Shown in pieces: positions 11,401 to 23,154 of a stretch of DNA of 64,000 bases; within the stretch, counting starts at the first letter, position 1, and every line of letters starts with the position of its first letter. The DNA is from Sabethes cyaneus. Lineage: Eukaryota; Arthropoda; Insecta; Diptera; Culicidae. Below the pieces are notes generated by a model, which saw only the letters and a program-made list of their open reading frames with translations, had not been told where the DNA came from and did not search any database. Where the stretch lies: contig NC_071354.1 in assembly GCF_943734655.1 (NCBI RefSeq), positions 146,353,642 to 146,417,641 on the forward strand, given 5' to 3'. The translations under genes and the position numbers were made by a program.

Positions 11401-12312
11401 GGGGTGGCAACTAACATTTTGGAATTTTTTCTCAAGCTGTTAAAAAAAGACAAAGATACATGAAGAAGATCTAATTTACCAAAATTAAAGATACATTATT
11501 CATTGTTGAAAAAATAGTGTACATTTGAAAACGGTCCGTAATCGGCTGTTCGGCGAAGCTTTCGTTTGACGTCGAAATAGGAGCGTAGTACGGCCGCCAT
11601 CTCAACTTTGCGAATGCATTTCTTGATTCTACCAAACAACTGTTTGCAATTCGTGGCTCTCCAGCTATTTTTGTACACTCAAAATCCCGAAGAAATCTTC
11701 GATTGGGCGCACTGAGACAGATTTTTCTGGTCGTGGTTTTTGGGTAAAAATGGGATCGAATGGGTATTCAGGAACGATTGTGTTTTTTTGGCGTAATGCG
11801 ATGATGCTCTATCCGGCCAAAACGCGTATTGTTCATCTGTATGATGTTTTCGTAGAAATGGAATCAAAATTTTCTTCAAACATTCGTCTGGTGCATCTTA
11901 ATTGATAGCCAACCCACAGGGCTTGTTGTTGAAGAAACGAGAAAGAGAACGATGTCCTTCTGCGTCCATAACTTTGGCTGGTCTTTCACTACCTTGCTTG
12001 CGAATAATTGTTGGGTATCTTAGGAGATGGTAAACAGTCGAAGCCGCAACATATTCGCTTTTAAATGTTGTACCGTATACTTTTTGCCAAGATTTCTATT
12101 GCAGTTCGTAGAAGTGTACAACGCGCTCCCGAAATGCTTCTTGTTTCGACGCCATTTTTACCAAAACTGAGCAAGCATAAACAAAACAAAAAATATTAAC
12201 AAAAAGAGTAGAGAGAGAGAGCTAACACATACATACTCTCATTTCTTGCTGCGCTCGTTTGTTGTTGAGCATAAGGGCCGCGAAAAAATTCCAAAATTTT
12301 AGTAGCCACCCG
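11401..12312 (-). mobile_element. Tc1/mariner-like element with TIRs and a broken transposase
   Basis: The ends GGGGTGGCAACTAACATTTT and its near-complement at 12276-12312 form imperfect TIRs. On the minus strand a frame starts MASKQEAFRERVVHFYEL (about 12153), passes a stop, and runs through a HTH-like part (SEYVAASTVYHLLRYPTI). It jumps, with the central domain deleted, to YAFWPDRASSHYAKK (second catalytic Asp, about 11810) and ends NSWRATNCKQLFGRIKKC (11678-11600). Deletion and stops make it dead. It sits close to the previous pseudogene but in the opposite orientation. The TSD is not clean. Confidence 0.82.
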
Positions 12313-12414
12313 TTAATTACCTTCCATCGGAAATTTATCACACTCAATTAACTGTCTAAGATTTTTTTATCATCATCCGAAAAAAAGTCCACTTTTTTAA
12401 TGCATACGTTATCT

Positions 12415-13085
12415 GCTACAGCTCATTTCGATAGAGTGAATCGCACGCTGCCTTAAAGTCCACTAATACACACTTAACAAAAAGCACCGAATTCGGTAAA
12501 ATTTTACCGAAATCTAAACAGCTGAACGTTCGGTAAAAATTTCGATGGTGCCAATCGACGTTTACATATCATTAATAATGTTTGGCGCAATAAAAAATTT
12601 ACCGAACGTTCTGCTGTTTAGATTTCGGTAAAATTTTACCGAACCGATTAAGTGTGTAGATGATGATTCCCGGAATTTGTCTAGTAACTGAGTAGGGTCA
12701 ACATCTGCTTCTTGTGGAGCGACCCTCATGACGACGAAGGACTCCGCTAACAGTTTCAGTCTACAGAACATGATACGGGAGAGCACTTTATAAGCAAAAT
12801 TGAGCAATGTAGTACTTGTATAGTTTTACATCGACTCGATGTTCTTTTCTAAAAATTGAGCAGGTAAGGCCATCCAACCAATCCACTGGCATTTATTTGT
12901 TCTTCCTCCCAAATCCTTACAATGATCCGGTGGATTGCTTCGTATAGTCGCTTCCCCGCAACCTTACCGTTTTTCAGCTCACTAATTACGTTCTTAACCT
13001 TCTCCTATGTTTGTGGCTCCAGAGCTTGACCATCGCTCATAACTCTTCTCCTGTTCCTATTGATCTCTTTGTTTGATGCTTTGTG
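12415..13085 (-). mobile_element. LINE fragment, antisense, split by a MITE
   Basis: The minus strand reads RIWEEEQ (about 12905), LNFAYKVLSRIMFCRLKLL (12805-12750), LLDKFRESSS (about 12690-12660), then after the MITE VDFKAACDSLYRNEL (12466-12420). This is the central RT region of the same LINE type as at 1100-3440. Stops and missing segments: a pseudogene. Confidence 0.78.
12469..12656. mobile_element. 188-bp foldback MITE with TA duplication
   Basis: Near-perfect palindromic arms of about 65 bp start CACACTTAAC and end TTAAGTGTG, with TA on both sides (12467-12468, 12657-12658). Each arm carries the subpalindrome TCGGTAAAATTTTACCGAA. It interrupts the antisense RT frame of the LINE. Non-coding, mobilised in trans. 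Confidence 0.88.
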
Positions 13086-13257
13086 TTGATACTAATATGA
13101 CACATTCCAGCGTGACGGGACTATGCAAATCAACTACTAATTCATCAAATTTCTGACATTCAAATGGAAGATACCCTACTAGCACGGTTGTTATAAAGAT
13201 GTTGTGGTAACCGTAATATGACTAATTTCAGTTGTAATCCGGTTGCTTCAACTAAAC

Positions 13258-13653
13258 CCAGTAAACAATTTGGTTTGTATATTTCTGTTGCAACTGAGAG
13301 ATACGAAATCATATCCGCACGAAAAAGTTATATTTCACACCACATAAGAACATATAAGTACCAAAGTGGAGGCAATATACGTGCGGAAATTTTGGTAATT
13401 CTATCTTGCATTCTATACAGCAATTTTTAGAACACGCAACTTAATAATCCTCAATGTACGATTAAGATATAACTAAATGTTACAATCGTCTATACTGCTT
13501 TACAATTCATAGCCATAAGTTGTATATGACGACTAGCACGACCGCAAAACAACTTGTACACTTCGCATTGACATACTCTAATCATTATGCAATTCCAATG
13601 TCAAATTGACATGAATACGACTTAATGTGCACTTTCTATTACGATCTTGTGTT
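13258..13653 (+). repeat. About 400-bp MITE-like repeat, copy 1
   Basis: Starts CCCAGTAAACAATTTGG and ends near ATTACGATCTTGTGTT. Closely similar to 30313-30729 along its length. The last bases (ATCTGGG) present in the other copies are missing here. No protein frame. Confidence 0.8.
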
Positions 13654-15375
13654 GGAGTGCTTCTGGCAGCACGGTCACCGACAGACGCGTTCGAGATCGG
13701 TCCGTTCGTTTTCTTCAAATTTAGTGTGTTTCCGAAGACCATATTACCAAAAAACCAGTGATTTTGTGTCTTTTTATGCGTTGCGTGTGTAATATATAAA
13801 ATTAATTTACAAATCGTAGATTTGGTGGAAATTGGCCAAAGAAAAGTTGTGTAGTGCGATTGCATTAAATCGTTATTAAAATGTGTTCTAGTAGTGTACG
13901 TGAATGAAAAGTTGCAGTAGTGTGCGCATAGGTTTTTCGCCAAATGCTGGTTCGCGTCTTTCGCTAGTATTGTGTTTACGGAAAGGTGGCAGACGGCTAT
14001 GTAGATGTACTCTTTTATTACTACTTCACTACTACTTCACATCGGGCAGACGGCAGTGTGTTGTTTTATATGCAAGTGTTTTATATGCGAATGCGAGTGC
14101 GATTAACTGCAACATTTTCCTATTGCAATCAAGCTTGACACCGATGGCTATCGGAAGGACAGCTTCGAAATGTCAACACATTCAGCTAAGTATTCCCTTC
14201 TTTAATGTAGCACGAAAACAAAATACTGTTTTCGTTTGCTCCCCGGTTCAAAACCATTGGAAAAATTATTTTTTTGAGTACAATGCATACAGTTTTGCAG
14301 CAATACATGTTTTTTGTGATTTGATACAGTTATATATTGCATTCATGCAGTTGCTCTGGGTAGAGTTGCTTGTATTAAAACCTTCGAACAGGACGTGTCG
14401 GCTGGCTTCTTGTTGATCTTTATTGCATATAAATTATTTTCTATCGAATGTTATGTTTGAGTATAGGAAACGATGTTAAAGAAGTTCTTGTGACACATTT
14501 TTATGGCATTTTGACTTATAATTGATCGAATGATTACTAGGTACTACTTATGAGTGACAATTTTATCTATCAATTAATATAAGATTCAGGCTTTTGTCTC
14601 CATGCATTCTAGTCTTTGCGTGACGTCGTGTTGTTTCGGTCGGACGGTTTGAGGTTTGTGCGGCTTTGTACAATGTAGTAGTAAATTTTATATCGATGTG
14701 TTATTTGCTACAGTTGCGCGCGCGTAAATTTCGAAATCGTGTAATATAATTGGCTTTCGCGCGTTGCCCTGAAAGAATACATCATCTTCGAAGATGAATC
14801 GCGATTAGGCACGATATAGCATAACTCCCTAAGGCCGGCCCTCTGGAGTTTAATTTGCTATCAACATTATTAAATAATAACTGTGTTGAGTTTCAACAAT
14901 CCTGTGACTGTTGATTCAAATAGGCTTTTAAATATAAAATCTAAATATTTCCATTGGTATAAAACTGATTTAAAATGTGCATTTCTCGGATGTTGGTTAA
15001 ATAAAGCATAAACAAACAAAAATCAAACTAACTGCTAACTACATAAAACAAAAAATACAACGATCACATCACTTATCAAGCTGAATCCTGATCCATCGCA
15101 ACCTTCCATACTAACAAAACTCCTTCCTGTGGTCTTTGCGGGGATGCAGAGGTTAACACGGTCCCCAAAACAACAAAGATTACACTAACATTCTTCCCCA
15201 TTCCCACCTGATTGCAAGGACGTGGCCGGCGCAGTTATTGATCCATTATAATTGAGTCACTGAATTTTGCACACTGAGAATGAGCGGTCACTCCCAACCC
15301 CATTCAGTTGATTCATTGTGCAATTTCACTGATTCGGATCAATCACTGAGTGCAACCATTGATATGTGCAATCAG
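13654..15375. other. No gene recognised; possible element remnants
   Basis: An open frame at 13904-14416 (170 codons) has no recognisable domain and biased composition. The 13660-14000 stretch resembles untranslated leader sequence of a retroelement in style only. Other parts are AT-rich. Confidence 0.5.
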
Positions 15376-15392
15376 TCTAAGCTAAGCTAAGC
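15376..15392. repeat. Short CTAAG tandem repeat
   Basis: CTAAG three times plus partial units, directly abutting the 15392-15420 MITE end; this kind of pentamer tail often ends LINE/SINE copies. Confidence 0.75.
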
Positions 15393-15420
15393 TTTCTATT
15401 ACGATCTTGTGTTATCTGGG
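15392..15420 (+). repeat. Solo right end of the 13258/30313 repeat family
   Basis: Identical to the last 29 bp of the 30313-30729 copy (CTTTCTATTACGATCTTG to ATCTGGG). The rest of the element is absent. Confidence 0.8.
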
Positions 15421-15462
15421 AATGGACCTGAAGTGTTCTACTTAGGTAATGTCCTCGTTAAT

Positions 15463-15563
15463 CAACTATTTCACAAGGTATTTGCCAAAAAATTGGTGAA
15501 ACAGGAAGCAGTTGATACAGTAAAAATGGGTGCTAAATGTGTCCCGTAACGCTGAAATGTGTC
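15463..15563 (+). repeat. 101-bp repeat, copy B (partner at 4806-4906)
   Basis: Same start CAACTATTT and end AATGTGTC as copy A, with scattered substitutions. Confidence 0.75.
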
Positions 15564-15749
15564 ATATCTTTGATGATATTTTTATCTGGCTGCTACCGCC
15601 ATTTTGTCAGTGAGCACTAAGCAGGTTGCCAGTACTATCATGGCACATCATATGCATGGCAAAGTTCCTGCTCCGCACCGTTTCGTAGAAACTCCACGAG
15701 TCGTTCCTAGCGAATCATTCCTCTACGCCGGTTAGCTCGTGCTCCTCGT

Positions 15750-16447
15750 TCTCCCGTTCCTAAACGGTGGGTTCTTTTTCCGCAACCCTAGTCTCTCTAT
15801 GTCTTCCGTTGTCCCGACGTATAGCCGCATTGGGCATGCGACTTCTAGCTCACCATCTTTCTCGCAGATGTTTCAATGGCACCATGGATGTTCCTCAACA
15901 GCCCACTTCCCTTTCTTCCGGATGTTCTGCTACACACGACGTGATAGTGGTCAGAGCCGATTTGTGGTCACCGAAAAGACCGTACATCGATGACAACCAA
16001 AAAGTGTCGATCGCCAAACGGGACATGATTGATCTGGGAGCTAGAGTTTTCAGTTTTCAGATATGGAAAGTAGGTACTTTAAATGGTCCTACCGCTGGCC
16101 TCGCCACAATTTATGAGCCTCAGACCGTTATCATTGATCGACAGCTGAAGGCTACGTCTTCCGTTGAAAGGATGGGGAAATTCCTCCAAGCCGATCTTCA
16201 TCTCCGATGATGATTTTCATATCGTGTTTTGGACACTCTCCATAGGTCTTCTCGAGCCTGTTGTAAAACTTGGTCTTAGTTTCATCGGGATCGGATATGT
16301 CATTTGTCGGTGCGCAAATGTTGATTAGCTTGTAGTTGAAGAATTTACCCTTAATTCTTAACCCACCCTTATACGGTCATCAACAGACCTCCACTGGATA
16401 ACTCGTTTGCTTTCCCAAAACTATGATGCCGACTTCACGTTCTACCT
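15750..16447 (-). mobile_element. LINE endonuclease fragment, antisense
   Basis: The minus strand reads RIKGKFFNYKLINICAPTND (about 16365-16300), KTYGECPKHDMKIIIGDE (16265-16205), SINDNGLRLINCGEASG (about 16140-16090) and IDVRSFR...IGSDHYHVV (15990-15930). These are the metal-binding and SDH motifs of an apurinic endonuclease domain, lost in places (the GDxN Asn is changed). Same LINE type as 29417-30110. Stops: a pseudogene. Confidence 0.78.
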
Positions 16448-16448
16448 T

Positions 16449-16790
16449 GGGGGCTCCGTAGCCGCAAGGTTACCGAGTCTGCTTTGATAAGCGAATGGTC
16501 GTGGTTTCCAATCTTAGTAGGATTATGCCTTACGATGTCAGGTGACTTGAGCATGGGTTTATTCTCAGGCCTCTTATTACCTTTCCTTCGTGCTGAATTC
16601 TATATAATCCCCATAAAAAAGCACTCTTGACGGTGCAAAAAGTCACTCTTAAAGTTAAATGTACTGGTCAGCCTCGCCAGGGATAGCTGTAATTGGAGAC
16701 AGTACTGTCATTGAGGAGCAAAGTGGGTAAAGTAGATCTAGCATTGAAGGAAGGGTAAGCTCCACTACACACAAGCACGCATAATATTTA
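16449..16790 (+). mobile_element. tRNA-derived SINE
   Basis: Starts with a tRNA-like head (GGGGCTCCGTAGCCGCAAGG, an A-box-like part, then a B-box-like GGTTTCCAATC; the partner copy keeps GTTCGAATC). A tail shared with the inverted copy at 25862-26133 follows (TGAGCATGGGTTTATTCTCA and AAGTGGGTAAAGTAGAT blocks). It interrupts antisense LINE endonuclease DNA. Confidence 0.75.
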
Positions 16791-17421
16791 CAGCAAAAAA
16801 CGTTCTGCCTTTCTATCATCACTGTAATAGATGTGGCACATGTACTTGAAAGAAATGCCTGCAATAGCGTCTACTGCAAGGAACTCCCTATCCGCCGGAA
16901 TTTGGCTATTGAACTTCCACTCCGAGTCGATGTAGCTCTCTTTGTAGCTAAGCTCTGCTAAGCTGCTCCAGCTTGTATATGAAGTATTTTCAGGTAAGGC
17001 CATCAATTATCCACTTGACTAAGATCTACGAAGAGGCGCTCAGTGACGTAGCCAGGATTTTCGTTTGAGGGGGGCAAGCCATTTTTTATTAGAAAAGTTC
17101 TAAGCCAAAGAGGTTTATTCGCCTCTGGAGGGGTTTGAAGACGTTAAATATGATCAATGCGGCAAATTTAAAGACGTAAACAGTGACGAAATTAAAAGGC
17201 AACTTGAGTTTTTCAAAATTTTTGTTAGATACATTTGCGTATAAGACACTGCTATATTCAAATAAAGGAACTATAAGAGTTCTAACTAGTTGTAATCGTA
17301 TTGCTTGAGAAGAGTAATGGCGTAATGCAATTAATGATTGCATAGACCCGTAAACTATCTTACACACTGCTGATATTTGGGTGTCCCACTTCATATCCAT
17401 TAGTATGCCCAAGGTTTTGAC

Positions 17422-18724
17422 CAGGGATGGCACGATCACTTTGGCTAAATTCACATTCATTTGACAGTACCGTCTCAGACAAAGTTTTGTATCGGACATT
17501 TGTAGAATTACCCAGGTAACCGCTAAGCACTGAATTAAGCTTGAAAGCTGCTCTAAATTTGCAAGTTACATGCTGCCAGATATAATTCAGCATTGTCAAA
17601 GCATAGCAGCTTTAAAATGGCATTCTCAATGCTGAATTAATATTTACTTGAAGCACTATGAAAAGCTGATTAGATGCTCTAAGCAAGCTTTATTGCCGTT
17701 ACCGGCATCAAAAGAGATTTTGAACACTGCTCACACTTGCAGGAAATCTCCTTGCGAACGTACGCGTGATAACAGAAAAAATGCTTCCCTCTCTTTTTGT
17801 CTTACGCAAAATCCTGCACCGCCGATTAAATAAACATCAACACGAATCTATAGGGCATATGCATACGGATAATGTGCAAGAAATATTTCTATACATGTAT
17901 GCCATCACATAAAAAGAAAATAAAAGGTAGGTAATTCTCCCAAAGCGCAACTTATGGAAGATATGTGAATACGAGTTAAGAATTTCGGTAATTTAAGTAG
18001 AGCTATTGGCAGCTGACTCGCAACTACCGTTTACAGATCAACTGGTAAAGGCGTTGCCCTACTCCTCTATTCCTATTCCTATCGACAGATTGGCTGGCGG
18101 TTCAATTCTAACCGAAAAAGAAAATAACAAAAAGCAATCTTGAAACGTCAACAAAGTACGCCATATAAGCATAACAGAGAGGGAAGATAAAAAAGGATGT
18201 ACAATATATTTTTCGCATTTTTTTATGTTTGACGTTTTACCGTTACGCAACAGGCGTTACGTTTTATGACTTTTGTAAAGCTCCAAGCACTAATGTAGCC
18301 GGATATTTCGCCAAAACCGGCTTTCTAGCAGCTTTTTATAGGCATATTGAACTATGCTGCATGATATGGTGTGCACCATAGGCTAATAAAAAGCTAGATT
18401 TCTGCTTCTTTAAGTGCTCACTGGTTACTTGGGTAGTTATTATCTACAATTTTGCTGAATTAAATTTTTCTGTATCTTTTGTAGTTACGGCGCTACAATG
18501 CTAGTAACTCATTAGTGACTAAATGAACGTTCACTTAGTCACTAAAAAGGTATTAGCATTGTAGCACCGTAAATACAAAAGATACCGTAATACTTTATTC
18601 AGAAAAGTTAAAGATAATAACTAGTTCTTCAGTCGTCCCATACATAACTTTTTCAAATTCTGCATGACTGAGACGGTACTGTCAAATGAATGTGAATTGA
18701 ATCAAAGCGATTGAGCCATCCCAG
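17422..18724. mobile_element. 1303-bp hAT-type non-autonomous element with 8-bp duplication
   Basis: Begins CAGGGATGGC and ends GCCATCCCAG. TIR homology extends about 60 bp (both ends share CATTTGACAGTACCGTCTCA in inverted orientation). The 8-bp GTTTTGAC flanks both sides (17414-17421, 18725-18732). CAGGG-type ends plus an 8-bp TSD are hAT hallmarks. It contains a foldback (about 18432-18622) and no transposase. It splits the LINE, whose frame resumes beyond it. Confidence 0.88.
18432..18622. repeat. Foldback inside the hAT-type element
   Basis: The arms TAGTTATTATCT and its complement enclose ATGCTAGTAACTCATTAGTG-type sequence that inverts around 18520-18545. A related foldback lies at 56671-57020. 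Confidence 0.75.
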
Positions 18725-19904
18725 GTTTTGACTACTTCTGAATAGGGAATAATTCCGTTCCCAACCATAATTTGAGCAACTTCATCCTCTTCCTTCCGAA
18801 AATAATCGCCTGACTTTTTCCAGCATTCAATCCAATACAGTTTGAGTTACTCCAATCCATTATTTTCTTTACATCCACATTAACTTTATTTACGAGATTG
18901 CCAGTTTCATTACTTTTTCCGGAAAGGTATAATTGGAAATCGTCAGCATCAGCATATAGGTGAAGTTTACAGTGTAGTATTTGCTTAGGAAGATCATTAA
19001 TAAACATCGAAAACAAAAGCGGTCCGGAAATTGACCCTTGCAGAATTCCGCTTGTTACGTTAGACAACTCTGATTTTATGACTCATTGAACTCAACATAT
19101 TGTGTCGGCCAGATAGCTATGAATGAAGGAGATTATACCACATTTTTAAGTGAGAATGAAAGCTCTAGTTTTATACCAGGTCAAAAGCTTTGCTAAAAAC
19201 AAAGAGTATCATTACTGCAGTAAGCTTTAGTAAACACTACGTGTTCACCCACGCTTACAATTTAGCAATTTGAACCATCAGTTTTTCGTCATTGTCTCCC
19301 CAGTATACCTCTCCTGGCTTGACAAGCATATTGTCAATGTATTTGTTAAGTACCAGATAATTATTATTAAAATATGAATTTGCGTAGGACTCGTAAAATT
19401 GCTGCAAGTCACAATATTACATTTTCAATTTTGATGAGCGCTGTAGTTGTGATGTCGTGTTTGCGGGATCCTGATTGGAGAGGACACATAAGACTACTTT
19501 GCACTAAATAGTTATTCAGTTGTTTAGCTATTGACACATTCCACGCACTTGTACACCAAAAAATCGGCATTTAAAACTGCATATTTCAAATCATATTATA
19601 CTAGATATGAACCAGTGATTATTGAACTATAAAGAAAACGTAGTTCTCAACACAATCAGCATACAGAACGTTTAATAATTAGCACATTGAAGTGTACACA
19701 TATTAAAACATGGTGGAAAAAACGGTATTTCTGCGATGGTGTCCCGTTATGAAATGTAACTTGATATACCTACCTATATAACAATCTAATTAAAAAAGTA
19801 AATACTGCGTTAGAAAGTACTTAGACATAATTCAAAACTTGTTTAATAACTTTTTTTGTATGCCAGAAGGGTGTTGGGTTAAAAGGCCACTGCGACAGTC
19901 TTAA

Positions 19905-20230
19905 TGATCGTCTTTTGTGGCAGGCCCCGATTGCTGTACACAGTTTACGGATCGCTCATACCCATTGATGGAGTTGAGCGGAATACTTATAATCCTGTGC
20001 CCCAATTCGGTACTACATGGTTTATAAAGCCAATGACCGTTTTGGGATTTAGGCTCCATACCTGATATGGAGTAAGAAGGAAACTTCCTAAGAAGTTGTG
20101 CCTTGATAATGCAAGAGCTCCGCAATAGCAGAGCAGATGCGCTGAACTTTCAGGTTCAGAGTTACAAAAGCGGCAGGTGTCAGATGATACCTTGCCGATA
20201 TTCTTTAAATGTGTTGTTCTCATTGATGTT
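19905..20230 (-). mobile_element. LINE C-terminal fragment with CCHC-like finger, antisense
   Basis: The minus strand reads CRFCNSEPESSAHLLCYC and then SRHNFLGSFLLTPYQVWSL, the zinc-finger tail after RNase H/RT in several insect LINE clades (R1/LOA/I types). The 78-residue frame starts at 20223. No upstream RT attached, so 5'-truncated or rearranged. Confidence 0.65.
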
Positions 20231-20335
20231 TAATAACTTAGTCACAAACGTATTTTTGCTAGCGGGAGCAAAATGTCAATGAAAGTCGGGTCCTCGTCGT
20301 AACGGGACACGCTGGAATGTGTCTATTGGACCTAC

Positions 20336-21450
20336 GTGGTTTCGCTAGGTACGGGCTTGAGAAAGCCAGAGCTATATTTGATGCTCTCTGCTCTCTCCGA
20401 GCCGTTCGAGAAGTTAATCCAAAGCCTGAGTCTTTCGTTCGTTGATGAGAACGGTGTTTTCCTGAAAGAACAGCGTGGACTCCGCAAAGCAAGGTTCATC
20501 ATCCATCATCTCCATCGAGTTACCAACATAATCCAGCGAAATAAGACGGCATCTAAGACCACACCAATAGCGCTCTGGCATATCAAAAAGGCATTCAACA
20601 AGATGTGGCACGACGGCCTGGTGTTCAAGCTGCATCGATACAATTTTCCGACGTATGTAATCAAGACCGTCAGAAGCTATCTGTCTGGCAGAGCATGCCA
20701 GGTATCTCTAAATAGTGTCTGTTCGTAAATATTTCACATCCCTACAGGTGTGCCTCAATGAAGTATCCTGGAACTAATTCTGTTTAAAATGTATACAGCT
20801 GGCATCTTTCCCCTCTCTGGGGAGGCAGGGAGTTTGCGGACGACACAGCAATCATTACCGCGGGTCGTGTCATACGTGTCCTTACATGCTAGCTTCAGAG
20901 AGCGCCTGGATGCCTACGAAAAAATATTTTACGCGCTGGAGAATTGTGCTCTATGTGGCTAAAACCTAGACCGTCCTTTTCCCACTGCCTCCACACGATT
21001 GTGAGGAACGTGCTGCTCGAGCCAAAAATGCTGATACCCACTGCCGAAGTCTACGAAGTTGGTTCCGGCTGCGAGCATAAGAGTCTGGTTCTCTGGTTCA
21101 GCGACTCTGTTATTCAGCGATCCGATGGGGTCGATTACCTCAGACTCACGCTAAAGAGGCAGCTCATCTTCAGGGCCCATACTAACAAAATTATTACACA
21201 AAAGTAGCATCTTCATCCAGACGTTGTACCCGATGATATGCAGAACATCCAAACTGAGCCTGACAAATCGGCTGACTGTCTACAAACAAATCATCTGCCT
21301 GCACTAGAGTACGTCATCCCGGTCTGGTCAGACTGTACTCGGTCACACAGGCTGAGACTTCAGCGCGTACAGAACAAATGCTTAAAGATGATCCTGAACC
21401 TGCCACGCTAGACGAGAACTAGCGAAGTGCATGAGTTCGCTCTAGAAGTA
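20336..21450 (+). mobile_element. Jockey-clade (Juan-like) LINE remnant
   Basis: Broken + strand frames read LSALSEPFEKLIQSLSLSFV, LHRVTNIIQRNKTASKTTPI, HDGLVFKLHRYNFPTYVIK and SYLSGRACQVSLNSVCS (20470-20725), a decayed catalytic region (FADDTAIIT near 20835), YLRLTLKRQLIFRAHTNKII (21135-21195) and LQRVQNKCLKMILNLP (21360-21405). The order and text match Jockey-clade Juan elements of mosquitoes as I recall them. Catalytic Asp of the first motif is lost (DIEKAF-type became HIKKAF). Dead copy, ends undefined. Confidence 0.78.
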
Positions 21451-23154
21451 TTTATTCTGCAACAAAACTTTTTACAGGTTGCGCAACATTACACTCACAC
21501 ACACTTGCACTAGTTTCAAGAGACTTATTTCAACACAACAGGACACTAAACGTTGATAATATTATGGTTGAGGCAAACTGAAGTTGAAAGTACCTATAAT
21601 TAGCTCTACAGATTGTAAATTTATGATAAGCTATAACATTTTAAATCACACATGACGGAGCTTTAATGCCACAAGACCGAGCACGCTTCTATAATTGGAA
21701 CACTCGTAACGACAGTATTACTTCGAATTAATTCTAATTTAGCGAGCTGAAATGGCGAAATGTGATACGCACAGTCATTGAAAATATTACGTTTAATAGT
21801 TTATTAGTTTTTACATTATCAGAATCGGACATTAAAAAGCAATTGAACTGAAGACTGAAGAACATTTTGCCAACCGGCGGATAATATTGCGATTCACAGT
21901 ATCTGGTGTTACTCAAGTGATTTCTAAATATAAAAAAAAGATGCGACCAATTACGCTCAGCGGAACTACATAATTATACTATAGTAATACTTTGGTCTCT
22001 GGTCAATCTAAGCTGCAATTAAATAATATGTTATTAAACAAAGTTAATTTGAAATAAAAATGATTGTCGTATATTTTATACCAATTTACGAGCTGTTTTA
22101 TGCACACAAATTTCTCCAAGAACGCAATTATTGAAAAAGAAAATTTTCCAACTACGATGGTGTGAATTTTTACCACTTGATATAGTGGTTTCAATCGGGG
22201 ACTCGAACTCGAACGTACATTTCTTTTCAATTAGTGCCCAATACTAAAATTAATTAATTTAATTAGAGCTAGCCATGTCGGCTGTCTGTCACGAACTGTA
22301 AATGCTTGCCTGTAACTTGAACCCACTGTGGTACTGCCACAGACTATCGCTCCGTCCTGCGAAGAACCGCGAGCTGGCTCGAGCTGCCTCAGTTCAATGT
22401 TTTATACCGACCGACCGACCGGCCCGACCCGACCAAACTCCTCCAAGTTAGCGAGTACATCCCTCTGGCCACCGGCAAGCGGCAACCGGTTGGCGGTGTC
22501 GGTTTGGTACACACAACTCAAGACCAGTTCATTCGATTGGAGACGATTGTGGCCAGGAGGACACCCCGGGCCCACCCCCTTCCACGCCGTAATGGGCAAG
22601 TCAACATCACACCATGCGCTTCGCTTATGCTCGTTCAGTTCGATTCGTGGCTACTTGTGACTTGTGGCTGCTTGCCGGCGCTGCTGTGGCCGTGGAGTGT
22701 GTTTATTTCATTAAACTTCATCATTTATTAATTTATCATCCCATTCAATTCGGTGAGTTGTCAGTTTGTTTTTTTTTTCGGGTCTCCCTCATTCCCGGAT
22801 TATTCGGTTTCGTGTGGTCCACCGTATGTGTGTGCGCGCGCGGGATGTTTGTTTTTCTCCCCGGGAATCGGCTGCAACCTTTTGCCTCATTTTTCTTTCT
22901 GTACCTACATCTACCTTCGCTTTTAGTGAAGATCAAACAAAACCTAAAGGTGATGAAGAAGCTAGGCTGCGGGTCGTCTTACTGAGCTTCGGCGAGCTTC
23001 CAGGTTCGCTATCAAATTAAAATGTAAATCTCAGTTTGATTGAATTGTAGCGGTGGAAATTTTACAGCGTCGTATTATTTCAACGCTTTATTTTTTTCAA
23101 ATAAGGCACCAAGACTGGCTGCGATTTTCTTCGACATTGCTTATTTCAAAACTT
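21451..23154. other. Non-coding; AT-rich then CpG-rich stretch
   Basis: 21.5-22.3 kb is AT-rich without frames of note. 22.33-22.95 kb is more GC-rich with ACCG repeats; its overlapping open frames on both strands are composition effects and show no domain. It might be an unannotated regulatory or untranslated region. Confidence 0.45.

Larger units (their letters stand above)
17089..19550 (-). mobile_element. LINE RT remnant, antisense, split by a hAT-type element
   Basis: The minus strand reads from high to low coordinates: PLQSGSRKHDITTTALIKI (about 19490), FSKAFDLV (about 19190), VTSGILQGSISGPLLFSMFI (19060-19000), a catalytic box expanded to YADADDFQLY (about 18955), then LNAGKSQAIIFGR. 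After the inserted element the frame goes on TLGILMDMKWDTQISAVCK and ends with the thumb-type RTLIVPLFEYSSVLY (about 17290-17245). Text is CR1/Jockey-like rather than the 1100-3440 type. Inactive by stops, frameshifts and a damaged active site. Confidence 0.8.

Noticed and set aside
13904..14416. 170-codon open frame on the + strand
   Set aside because: No recognisable domain, odd composition, no splice context and surrounded by repeat DNA; treated as chance.
22328..22985. Overlapping open frames on both strands in a GC-richer stretch
   Set aside because: Frames on both strands with low-complexity content point to base composition rather than coding.
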